From positions 52,562 through 116,561 of the forward strand of contig NZ_RBRE01000089.1 of assembly GCF_003700275.1 (NCBI RefSeq): a stretch of DNA of 64,000 nt. Reading direction: 5' to 3'. Made by a program: the position numbers and the translations under genes. Position 1 is the stretch's first letter. Each line of letters opens with the position of its first letter. The notes beneath the pieces are model-generated. The model was given only the letters and a program-made list of their open reading frames with translations. It had not been told where the DNA came from and searched no databases. Below, one piece after another: positions 48,329 to 57,225 of the stretch. Source of the stretch: Pseudomonas cichorii. Lineage in GTDB: Bacteria > Pseudomonadota > Gammaproteobacteria > Pseudomonadales > Pseudomonadaceae.

Positions 48329-50478
48329 CTAACTCTTCCTCGGCTTGACCCGCGCAGTAGCCTCCGCCACCAACGGGTCATCCGGCCAATAATGCTTCGG
48401 ATACCGCCCCTTCAAATCCTTCTTCACCTCGGCATAGGTACTGCGCCAGAAATTAGCCAGATCCTGTGTCACCTGCACCGGGCGGCGTGCCGGGGACAGC
48501 AGGTGCAGTTTGACGATCTGTCGGCCATTGGCGATGCGCGGGGTGTCGGACAGGCCGAACAGTTCCTGCAGGCGTACGGCGAGGATCGGTGGGTGTTCGC
48601 TGTAGTCCAGACGCACGGATGAACCGGACGGTACGCTCAGGTGGTGCGGTGCCTGTTCTTCCAGTCGCTGAGGCAACGGCCAGGGCAGCAGGTTGTGCAG
48701 GATCGAGGACAGGTCCAGATTGCCGAAATGGCTTAGCCGGGTGACTTTGCCAAGATACGGCAGCAGCCAGGATTCCAGGCTATCGAGCAGGGCAGGATCG
48801 CGGACGTCTGGCCACTCGCTGGTGTCCTGTCGTTGCAGATCCAATTGGCGCAACAAGCCCACCCGCGCCTGCCACTGGCGAAGCTCCGGCGTCCAGGGCA
48901 GCAGTTCCAGCCCTTTGCGCCGCACCAGTCCAAGTAAAGCGTGGCCACGGGCTGATTCATCGAGGCCGGTCAGTGGCTCGCGGCTGAGGATCAGTTCGCC
49001 GACCTTGCGCTGACGTTCGGCGCGCAACACGCCTTCGCGCTCGTCCCAATCCAGTTGATCGACATGCGCCACTTGCTCGCACAGCACGGAGTCGAACAGT
49101 GCCGGATCGAACTCGGCCGCCAGATAGATCCGCTCTTCGCGCTGGCCCTGACGGCTGCCCAGATCAGCGATGACCAGCCATGGCTGTTTCATCAGCGCAT
49201 CGACTTCCGCGAACAGGGCTGCACGACCATTGGCCAGTCGATATTCAGCACCGCCAGGACGGCGTTGCTGGGCGACACGGTCTGGATAAGCCAGCGCCAG
49301 CAGGCAACCGAGCCAGCGCGAATGATCGGGATCGCTGACCGCTGCAGTGGCTGCGCCTCTCAAGTAACCACGGTACTGACGCGCCAGTTGTCTGGCTCGC
49401 TGTACGCCGCCCTGGGCACCACGGGCGACACGCTCGCTGCCAGCCAGCAAGGTCAGTCGGCTATGCAGGTCGGCCCCAGCGCCGCGCAGAATATCGCGCT
49501 CGCCGAGCAAGGCTGCGACATCGCAGGCCAGATTGCCCAATCCCAGCGCATGACCGCGCAGCAACAGATGCGCGATACGCGGATGCGCAGGCAGCTCCGC
49601 CATTGCCTGACCATGGCAGGTCAATTTTCGATCCTGCCCCTGGCCGCTCAAGGCGCCCAATCGCACCAGAAGGTCCTGCGCCTGTGCATAAGCTGCGGCC
49701 GGAGGCGCATCGAGCCAGACCAGTTGGCTCGGCAGCACGCCCCAGCGCGCCAGTTGCAGCGCCAGCCCGGCCAGATCCGCCTGGAGGATTTCCGCCGAGC
49801 CATAGGCGGCGAGCTGCTCATGTTGTGCTTCGGACCATAGCCGGTAGCAGACACCGGGCTCCAGGCGCCCTGCCCGTCCGGCACGCTGAGTCGCACTGGC
49901 GCGGGAAATACGCTGGGTATCCAGGCGCGTCATGCCGCTGCCCGGATCGAAACGCGGCACCCGCGCCAGTCCGGCATCGATCACCACGCGCACGCCATCG
50001 ATGGTCAGGCTGGTTTCCGCGATGTTGGTCGCCAGCACAACCTTGCGCAAGCCCTTGGGCGCAGGTTCGATGGCAGCACGCTGGGCATTCAGGTCGAGTT
50101 CGCCATGCAACGGGCAGAGCAGGATGTCGGCACGTTCGCCCAAGGCCTCGGCCAGTTGCTGGTTGACGCGGCGGATCTCGGCCTGTCCCGGCAGAAACAC
50201 CAACAGGCTGCCGGACTCATTGCCCAAGGCATCGAGAACAGTCTGCACCACTCGCGGCTCGATGAACTCGCCGGGCTGGAACGGCCGTCCCCACTGCATG
50301 CTCACCGGGAACATGCGCCCCTCGCTACGCACCACCGGCGCATCATCTAGCAGCGTGGAAAGGCGCTCACCTTCCAGGGTGGCCGACATCAGCAGGATTT
50401 TCAGCGGCTGTTCGTCGCGAAACAAGTCACGACCGTTTAGGCTCAGGGCCAGCGCCAGATCGGCATCCAGACTGCGCT
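48329..50478 (-). pseudogene. hrpB: ATP-dependent RNA helicase HrpB, 5' part removed by island insertion
   Basis: The 3' portion of a DEAH-type RNA helicase (about 715 of roughly 840 residues). The frame begins inside RSLDADLALALSLNGRDLF, directly after the DEFHE of helicase motif II. KILLMSATLEGE (SAT), ETSLTIDGVRVVIDAG and QRAGRAGRLEPGVCYRLWSE (motif VI) follow, with the HrpB C-terminal domain and a basic tail. The ATPase P-loop and the DExH residues are missing. At 50479 the sequence stops matching and the recombinase island begins. The missing 5' part should lie beyond the right edge of the window. This helicase is unrelated to the type III secretion gene of the same name. Confidence 0.9.
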
Positions 50479-50568
50479 AATCTTCTTGACCGATTGCACC
50501 ATTCTGTCAAAATACCAGAAACGCCCGATATAGAGCGTCATTAGCGACATTTTAAGAGCATGTAGAAA
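50479..50568. other. Probable left end of the island
   Basis: Ninety AT-rich bases between the hrpB break and the first recombinase gene. The terminal recombination site and the operon promoter should lie here. I could not define repeat arms without the right end. Confidence 0.4.
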
Positions 50569-52860
50569 TTGACAATCATCAAAAAAACCGCATCGTTGGC
50601 GAACTATCCTTTCAAGGCCCTAGCGCCTGAAGTCGTAGAGTTGCTGGAAAGGACAGCCAAGAGGGTTAGCGGCACCACTGGCTACAGCACTGCCCTTAAG
50701 CTACTCGAATGCTATTGTGACCTGCAGAATGCTCAGGTCACCTACCTTGATCTCTCCAGCCCCAAATACCTGGATTTGGTCAAAGGGTTGATGGGTGCCG
50801 TGATGAGTGATGACTTTGTTGAGATGCACTCCTCCACGCGCCGTACCGTTGCTCGCCTCATGGCTGTTATCCATCAGAGCCTTTGCAACGAAATCCCTGC
50901 AATGGAGCGAGTGGAACACGACCCCGCAAGCATGGCGCTATGCGATGCTATCTGGCAGGAGCATCGCTCGGAGCTGTGCCCAGTGCGAATGCAGTATTGG
51001 AATGGCTGGATTGTCGAATCTTCCAAAGGCCAACATTTTTACCTGGCCTTGCAACCCATTTGGACGAGCCATGGGCAGAAGTTCGCTGAGGATTTATTTC
51101 TTCAGTGGAAACTGCATTTCAAGAAACAAGCAAGGCCTGCATACTCCTTAGTCAACAAGATGGTAGGTTTTCTGTCAGCCAATTGTGAAGACTGGCCTGC
51201 TGTGACGTTCCAGCACCCACAGATGGTAAAAGGATTTTTTCTTGCGTTCATGAAAGATTATTTTCTGGATGTCTATAAGCGCGGATTGAAAATTGACTCC
51301 CAAATTATTACTTGGGTTAATTTCATGGTGACCTGCGAACAGATTTTCATTGAGACAGGTAAGTGGGCCACGCCCTATCAAGGTGGCTTACCTAAGCCAA
51401 AGGTGAACCATAACATTGGCCATGCAAGCAAGAAGAAGATGGGCGATGACGGCGTAGTCGTCCATGAAAAACTAATCACACCGATTCCATTGCACCTCAC
51501 AGATGAGGAAGCAATTGAGATCATATTCAGCAGGATTCTGACTGACATTTCAATCATTAAGTCTTGGGCCTTTGCACAGCGCTCAAAAATGATTAATAGC
51601 GTTTACCAGCGAAAAGAACTGGCAAAAACAGGCACACCAATTGACTCAGGGATGTCTAGGAAAACCATAGCTGAAATCGGGCCAGAGAATATCTGTGCCA
51701 CATTTGAGAGAGACGGCTATCAACGTCATGTAGATTACGTACTATCACACTTCGGCCATGAAAGCTTCAAAAAAATCGCTGAGTTATTGGGTCTACCAAT
51801 AGCTTATAGCCTCCACCCCTATCAGTTCCTCCTGGTTTCCGAGCACCCGGAAATCACACCTTCATTTCTATATAAACTCCAACTTCACGACGATAACGGA
51901 GATTATATAGGCTACATAAAGTCGGACGGAGGCGCAAAGCTAATAGGTTATAAAGACCGAAGAGGCAAAGGTCTCAGCGAGCAAATTATTGAGCTCACTG
52001 TAGATTCCCAGCGATGGATTGAAGAGGTTATAGAAATCACAGCGCCGCTGAGAGATGCTCTTCGAAAAGAGGGAAACCCCATCTGGAAAGAGCTTTTCAT
52101 CACTTGCGGCAAAGGATTCGGCCCGCCATCAAGTCCAAAGCTTCCTATATGGAATCGCTCTACATTTGAGTCGAAGGCTCCGCTACGCGAGAGCTTGCTA
52201 GAGCAATTTGCTCCATATGAACACATGATGCCTTGCGGAACCCTGGCTTACCTAGAAAGGGTTTCTCTATCTTCCTTGAGATCTTCATGCGGTGTTGAAG
52301 TGTACCTTCGCACAAAGAACGTCACGGAAATGGCCAAAGCTCTGGGGCATGCCACTTACAAATCCAATCTGCTGAGACGATACCTACCTGATGCAATCCT
52401 CTCCTTTTTTCAAACAAGGTGGATCCGAATCTTTCAGCGGAGCATTATCTGCGAGGCGATGAAGGATAGTCCATATCTGCTAGAAGCCACGTGCTTTGAG
52501 AGTATGGATGAACTGCATTCCTTCCTTAAAAACCACGCTCTCAAAGACATCCCTCATCACCTGAAAAACCCTGAGAACAAGCCAGACGATGAAAAGGCCA
52601 CGTCACAAAAATGTCATGTCTACATATCAATTGATGTAGGAATCATGACGGCACTTCTTTCCTTGGAAGCTGCCGTTAACGCCTCCGACAGGAAACAACA
52701 AATTTGCGGCAGAGCTAGGTATTGGGCTGAAGTATCAAAAACCGTCAGTAAAGAGATCGAGCGTGGTCATGACAGCTTACTGAAAGAGCACCTTAGCGTC
52801 GCAAAATCTCATTGCAACCCAAGCCAAATGGAAAAGGTCATCTATGCAACTGCCGCCTGA
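50569..52860 (+). CDS. Large tyrosine-recombinase-like protein (first gene of the recombinase operon)
   Basis: A protein of 763 residues with a TTG start. The C-terminal part carries a recognisable recombinase box II: SLSSLRSSCGVEVYL (Arg571, with Ser568 in place of the usual His) and LGHATYKSNLLRRYL (His594, Tyr605). I cannot identify the first catalytic Arg with confidence, so the protein may be an altered or structural partner. The long N-terminal two thirds match no domain I know. The last 16 bases overlap the next gene. The best comparison is with the large recombinases of Tn554-type or GMT modules. Confidence 0.7.
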   Translation: MTIIKKTASLANYPFKALAPEVVELLERTAKRVSGTTGYSTALKLLECYCDLQNAQVTYLDLSSPKYLDLVKGLMGAVMSDDFVEMHSSTRRTVARLMAVIHQSLCNEIPAMERVEHDPASMALCDAIWQEHRSELCPVRMQYWNGWIVESSKGQHFYLALQPIWTSHGQKFAEDLFLQWKLHFKKQARPAYSLVNKMVGFLSANCEDWPAVTFQHPQMVKGFFLAFMKDYFLDVYKRGLKIDSQIITWVNFMVTCEQIFIETGKWATPYQGGLPKPKVNHNIGHASKKKMGDDGVVVHEKLITPIPLHLTDEEAIEIIFSRILTDISIIKSWAFAQRSKMINSVYQRKELAKTGTPIDSGMSRKTIAEIGPENICATFERDGYQRHVDYVLSHFGHESFKKIAELLGLPIAYSLHPYQFLLVSEHPEITPSFLYKLQLHDDNGDYIGYIKSDGGAKLIGYKDRRGKGLSEQIIELTVDSQRWIEEVIEITAPLRDALRKEGNPIWKELFITCGKGFGPPSSPKLPIWNRSTFESKAPLRESLLEQFAPYEHMMPCGTLAYLERVSLSSLRSSCGVEVYLRTKNVTEMAKALGHATYKSNLLRRYLPDAILSFFQTRWIRIFQRSIICEAMKDSPYLLEATCFESMDELHSFLKNHALKDIPHHLKNPENKPDDEKATSQKCHVYISIDVGIMTALLSLEAAVNASDRKQQICGRARYWAEVSKTVSKEIERGHDSLLKEHLSVAKSHCNPSQMEKVIYATAA

Positions 52861-54928
52861 GCTCGACTTCCTAAACCAGTTTTTCATTGATCCTAGCATT
52901 GCTCTGAGACAGGCTGATTGGTTGCTCAGCGATTTCGATGACAACTACTGGGCTTACAGCTTTGGCTTCAAAAAGCCTAAAATTATTGACTGGAATGTGG
53001 AGATGGATGATGGCAGCCGCCTCATCGACCCTAAAAACAGGGAGCTTCTGGATGGATTAAAATATTTCATCACAGGAGTAACCAACTCTACTTCCCAGAC
53101 TGTAACCCGCACAAGTGCAACCTCAACGCGAGTATACGATTTCAATCGCGCCTTGCATATTGTGGACTTCCTGCTGCTTAACGCCAAAAATTTTCAGCTA
53201 GCGAAGCATGGCCTTGCCGGCCTTGGAAGGGATGCTTTAAAGCTTACTCTAGCAGAGCTTTGCTCCAATAGATCCACCGCCGAAGCTGTATATGGCTGGT
53301 CGAAGCGCCTATCGCTCTACTGCTTAAATCTTACTCTCCAGACAAGTGCTAGCGATATTGATTCTGCACTGAAAGAATTTCCAGACCTCAACAAAATAAG
53401 CTCAGATCAAATTGAGAACAATACGCTCGAGATCCCATTGGAAATTATCCCGCGCGTTCGCGCGGCCTTATACGTGAATGATATATATAGACGCTCTGAA
53501 AAAGGCTACACGCCTAACTCCGTAAAAATCTCGAACTTAATCTACCGGAACACATTGAAGGGCCGCCTCGAAATCAAGCCAACGGCCGACATACTCTCCA
53601 CTAGAACATGTGACTATTTTACTCGAGAGCTTCTCCCCATCACCGTGACCACTGGTAATCAAGAGTCAATAGCAATGGCTGACTTCTACCAATTCAGAAG
53701 AACGCTTTATAGCCTTGGCACCCTCCATGAACTAGGATTACCTGCGCCATCTGTAGAAGACCTTGACGCGACTAGAAAACTCCTCCTGGAAACGGGCAAG
53801 CTAGGTAGATTTAGGACACTCCCTTCGAAAGTCGTTTTCGGCGCCGTGAGGAATGCAATAGAGTTCCATATCAAACATGGAAAATCGTTGATCGACGGAA
53901 TCTGCAAGGTGGCCCTGCATTGCAAACTGAAGGGTATTTCCACAAGCGAACTGACAGACGATGTAGTACGCAAAATTATCGGTGAAGACCTTCGCAAGCT
54001 TGGAGTTGAAGGACTTGGCCTATCTCGGCGGGTAATCGGTACTGCCCACCTTGAACCCATCAAGGGATCAACCTCGGAGTATTACTCTGACTTACGAGCC
54101 AACAAGGGACTTCTTGAGCTTATAAAGGTATATTTCGGCAGTACCCAAATTATTGTAGGCGCTTTAATGGGCCGTCGCGTTGGGGAGCTTAAAGATCTTC
54201 ATGCATCCAATTGCCTTGATGTTTCAGAGCAATGGCTTGTATTCCTAAATCGAAAAAGCAGCCGTAACCTTTTCGGCATTCGCCAGACCGAGGTCAGACC
54301 TATTGAGCCCATTGCGGTTAAAATGATCAAAAGCCTTGTTCGGATGCAAAAAATCCTTAAACGCTTGGGCTACATTGATGAACTCACGACATTGTTCAGC
54401 AGCCCCTCGATCAGTGGCGATTTGTCACTCGCCAACGCGAACTCATATAACTACAACCAGAACCTCGACTTCTTCTGCGACTACTTTGAAACCGAAACCA
54501 ATGAAGATGGCAAGCGCTACTATATTCGGCAACATCAGTTGAGGCGCTTCTTTGCGTTGTTATTCTTTTACTCCAGCAGTTTCGGCGGCCTCGAAACCTT
54601 GCAGTGGATGCTTGGGCATACTGACGCAGAGCACGTATGGCATTACATTACTGAAGCAATTGACGGAGCGACGCTTGCAGGCGCCAAAGTCCAATATGTG
54701 GCTGAGGCCTTGCACAGTGGCGACATTGAAAGTTTCGAGAGCCTTGCTGCATTGGTGACCGCTCGGTACGGCACCGAGAATTTCACACTTGCTGATACAA
54801 ACGAACTGGAAGAATATCTCGCAGACCTGATGGAAGAAGGTGCAATTACCATCGAGCCGGAATTTTTCGAAGATGGCGATGGTCAACGTTTTAAAGTAAT
54901 CGCAAAAGTAATTGGGGTTGACGCATGA
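52844..54928 (+). CDS. Large tyrosine recombinase (second gene; TnpB/GmtZ-like)
   Basis: A protein of 694 residues with a complete tyrosine-recombinase catalytic set in the C-terminal third: GALMGRRVGEL (Arg444 or Arg445), HQLRR (His564, Arg567), MLGHTDAEHVWHYI (His592, Tyr601). The N-terminal 400 residues probably form a DNA-binding arm. The start overlaps the preceding gene by 16 bases and the stop overlaps the next gene as ATGA, so the operon is translationally coupled. Its length and neighbours resemble Tn554 TnpB (about 630 residues) or the larger GMT integrase; a sequence search is needed to choose. Confidence 0.78.
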   Translation: MQLPPELDFLNQFFIDPSIALRQADWLLSDFDDNYWAYSFGFKKPKIIDWNVEMDDGSRLIDPKNRELLDGLKYFITGVTNSTSQTVTRTSATSTRVYDFNRALHIVDFLLLNAKNFQLAKHGLAGLGRDALKLTLAELCSNRSTAEAVYGWSKRLSLYCLNLTLQTSASDIDSALKEFPDLNKISSDQIENNTLEIPLEIIPRVRAALYVNDIYRRSEKGYTPNSVKISNLIYRNTLKGRLEIKPTADILSTRTCDYFTRELLPITVTTGNQESIAMADFYQFRRTLYSLGTLHELGLPAPSVEDLDATRKLLLETGKLGRFRTLPSKVVFGAVRNAIEFHIKHGKSLIDGICKVALHCKLKGISTSELTDDVVRKIIGEDLRKLGVEGLGLSRRVIGTAHLEPIKGSTSEYYSDLRANKGLLELIKVYFGSTQIIVGALMGRRVGELKDLHASNCLDVSEQWLVFLNRKSSRNLFGIRQTEVRPIEPIAVKMIKSLVRMQKILKRLGYIDELTTLFSSPSISGDLSLANANSYNYNQNLDFFCDYFETETNEDGKRYYIRQHQLRRFFALLFFYSSSFGGLETLQWMLGHTDAEHVWHYITEAIDGATLAGAKVQYVAEALHSGDIESFESLAALVTARYGTENFTLADTNELEEYLADLMEEGAITIEPEFFEDGDGQRFKVIAKVIGVDA

Positions 54929-55527
54929 AGAAGGTTGATGCTCGAGTGGAGCGAAACACCTTGGCACTTAATACACTTATGGAGTTTCTTCATCATATCC
55001 ATAAGTCACCCGACAGTTTCAAGGACAAAAAAGAACTGATCCAGGCGCTCAAGAGCCAGGTGGCGACGGCGGGCCTGGAAATCAGCTTCCAGGCCGGAGA
55101 GGTTGCCAAGACGACATCGCCCATGAGTTTGAATACGCTGAAGACATATGCCGAGCGGAACATCACGGCAGGGTTCGATGGGTTTAATAGGCTTCGAGTT
55201 TCGGCCCTGGAGGCAGTGGAAGCTGCCGGACGTAGGGCGGAACGCTCCAACAAACGTACGAAGGTAGGGCTCACCCTGCGCGCAGAGGAGCTGGAGTACA
55301 AGCTCTCTGCTCTGCAAAAGACGAACATGGTGTTGCTGCAGGCTCTTAATCGCGCTCTTGATGACATCAAAAGTGTTCGAGACGCATCCAGCACGGGCGT
55401 AAGGGCGCTACGTGCTGCGGAGGCAATCAAGGCGCTATCAGCAATCACTTCGCTCAATGCCCCGCCGTTTAACAGGCTTACAAATTCAGATGAGAAAGCC
55501 GTCATAAACCTTGACGAGTATCGATGA
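54925..55527 (+). CDS. Small coiled-coil accessory protein of the recombinase operon (TnpC/GmtX-like)
   Basis: A protein of 200 residues rich in Ala, Leu, Lys and Glu. TSPMSLNTLKTYAERNITAG could form a small HTH-like unit near residue 65-85. The stretch from about 95 to 150 (RRAERSNKRTKVGL, EELEYKLSALQKTN) is predicted coiled coil. It overlaps both neighbours as ATGA. A small coiled-coil partner beside large tyrosine recombinases is typical of Tn554 (TnpC) and of GMT islands (GmtX). The assignment rests on context and pattern. Confidence 0.6.
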   Translation: MKKVDARVERNTLALNTLMEFLHHIHKSPDSFKDKKELIQALKSQVATAGLEISFQAGEVAKTTSPMSLNTLKTYAERNITAGFDGFNRLRVSALEAVEAAGRRAERSNKRTKVGLTLRAEELEYKLSALQKTNMVLLQALNRALDDIKSVRDASSTGVRALRAAEAIKALSAITSLNAPPFNRLTNSDEKAVINLDEYR

Positions 55528-56951
55528 TGAACAAGGCAACCTCTCATCAGCTTTACTCGCTCATTGATGAGCTAACACTTTTCTCACACATGGCGCTGGG
55601 AAGAATTGAAACCAATACCTTTAACGCCATCCCGTTTGTGACTTGGCCTGACGGGTCGCCATGTATTCCTGCGAATCTCTACATACTCTCTCTGCTTGAG
55701 CGTGCAGGGCGTGGTGGTAACCGAGGTCTGTCTACCCGAGGTTCTAAGGGCGGCTCCCTCGGAGAATATGCTTCTAAGATAGGGCAATTAATCCGCTACT
55801 GCTATTATAAAAACATAGACCTCATTCACCTAACAGATTCAACCTTCACGACGTTCATTGGCTCATTGAGAGACGAGAAGTCCCCAATCTACCCAACCTC
55901 CAACAAAAAGTCTGAACCCACCATTCTAGCGATTGGTCGCCTTTGCCTAGACTTCTTGGAGTTTGTGGGGCGACTCAATGGAAACCCGGAGTTTGTGTCC
56001 AAGGGTGGTACGATTCGAATAACTCATGAGACTTTCATCATTACGTCCCGAAATGGTCGAAGCATTAAGAAATCCTACATCCACCATCATTCCCTTAGCC
56101 TTGGAGGACGGACACGAAGTGTATTCCCCATAACTGATGCCAACATCAAGAAACTGACCGATGCTGTTGATACACTGCCTAGTTCTCGGTTCGTTAACAT
56201 GAGGCGGAAGATTATGCTTCTGCTCTTAGAGCACACGGGAGCTCGGCGAGGAGAAATTTCAAGGATCCGGGTCGAGGATATCCTGAATGCACTTAATTCG
56301 GATCAGCCTATGCTTCGTTTGGAGACATGGAAGCAGGGAGCTTCAAGCGAGCGGTTGATTCCAGTTCACAAGATGGTACTCAGCGATATCATCACCTACA
56401 TCAATCTTCACCGCAGGAAGGTTGCCAAGAAATACAAGAAAGGTAAAAACGACGGTTTCTTGTTCATAGGCGAAACAACAGGCGAAGGGCTACTGCCGGA
56501 TACAATCACCTCTGAGGTCACAGATCTCAAAATAGCAGCAGGAATTAAGGAGAAGATATCCCCACACATGTTCAGGCATGCATTCATCACTAAGAAATTC
56601 GTGAGAATGATTAAAGAGCATGAGATGTCAAACTCCGACGAGTTCCGGCGAGCGCTTCTCGACGTCAAAGGCTTTATCGCGGAAGTCATGATGTGGACTG
56701 GGCATAAATCGCCAGACTCAGTCGAGCGATACATTCACTTGGCCTTCAAAGAGATTTCAGGTTATTCCGCAACGGTTACTTCGGTACATCTCACAAGTGC
56801 CATGGAATTGTTTGATCGTAAACAGGAGCAACTTGTACAGCGGTTAAAAACTGATTTGACTATTGAGGAATATGAAGCCGAACTGCGGGAGCTGAAGCGC
56901 TTAAGAGATGAGGACTTTGAGATTGCACGCAAGCTCACTCCAGCCTCCTGA
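55524..56951 (+). CDS. Tyrosine recombinase/site-specific integrase (fourth gene; GmtY-like)
   Basis: A protein of 475 residues with a complete catalytic set: GARRGEI (Arg241), HMFRHAF (His348, Arg351), WTGHKS (His394) and RYIHLAF (Tyr403). A core-binding SAM-like region precedes it. The C terminus after the tyrosine is helical and charged (KQEQLVQRLKTDLTIEEYEAE), perhaps for protein contacts. It begins within the stop codon of the 200-residue gene. The structured repeat starts 38 bases after its stop. This is the most canonical recombinase of the four. Confidence 0.85.
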   Translation: MMNKATSHQLYSLIDELTLFSHMALGRIETNTFNAIPFVTWPDGSPCIPANLYILSLLERAGRGGNRGLSTRGSKGGSLGEYASKIGQLIRYCYYKNIDLIHLTDSTFTTFIGSLRDEKSPIYPTSNKKSEPTILAIGRLCLDFLEFVGRLNGNPEFVSKGGTIRITHETFIITSRNGRSIKKSYIHHHSLSLGGRTRSVFPITDANIKKLTDAVDTLPSSRFVNMRRKIMLLLLEHTGARRGEISRIRVEDILNALNSDQPMLRLETWKQGASSERLIPVHKMVLSDIITYINLHRRKVAKKYKKGKNDGFLFIGETTGEGLLPDTITSEVTDLKIAAGIKEKISPHMFRHAFITKKFVRMIKEHEMSNSDEFRRALLDVKGFIAEVMMWTGHKSPDSVERYIHLAFKEISGYSATVTSVHLTSAMELFDRKQEQLVQRLKTDLTIEEYEAELRELKRLRDEDFEIARKLTPAS

Positions 56952-56989
56952 CATCGTTTCCGGACGTTGTGCCATGCGTTTCCTGGCTT

Positions 56990-57102
56990 GCCCCCTCCAG
57001 GGGACGGCTCTCGTGAACCAAACCCCTGCTGCGCCTGGTTTTGGCCCTGCGGGCTTCCATCCTCATGCCTTTGGCCCCGAGGGCCGGCGCGCTTCGCTTG
57101 CG
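56990..57102. repeat. Structured ~114-bp direct repeat, copy 1
   Basis: The sequence from GCCCCCT to CGCTTGCG aligns along its length with 63212-63325 in the same orientation, roughly 95 of 114 positions by eye. Shared blocks include GTGAACCAAACC, TCCATCCTCA, GCCTTTGGCCC and CGCTTGCG. Each copy begins with a CCCC/GGGG hairpin. The flanks are unrelated. This copy lies between the recombinase operon and the OLD nuclease gene. Confidence 0.85.
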
Positions 57103-57225
57103 CGAGATAGGATATGCGGTCACAGCGCTGCTGCATCCTTGAGCAATAATTCCAAGATCATGGCGCATCGCCACTTTCCAGCTACGCTGAGGAGCCTTCC
57201 CCACCGTAGAAAAGGAATTCACCCC

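Noticed and set aside
48329..50425. hrpB as an intact 698-codon gene starting at 50425
   Set aside because: The apparent start is a TTG inside the helicase, and the ATP-binding and DExH motifs are absent, so it is a truncated gene.
56908..57225. Extension of the OLD nuclease start upstream through the structured repeat
   Set aside because: The extra residues are not OLD-like, they overlap the preceding recombinase gene, and a good start with AAAGGA lies at 57226.
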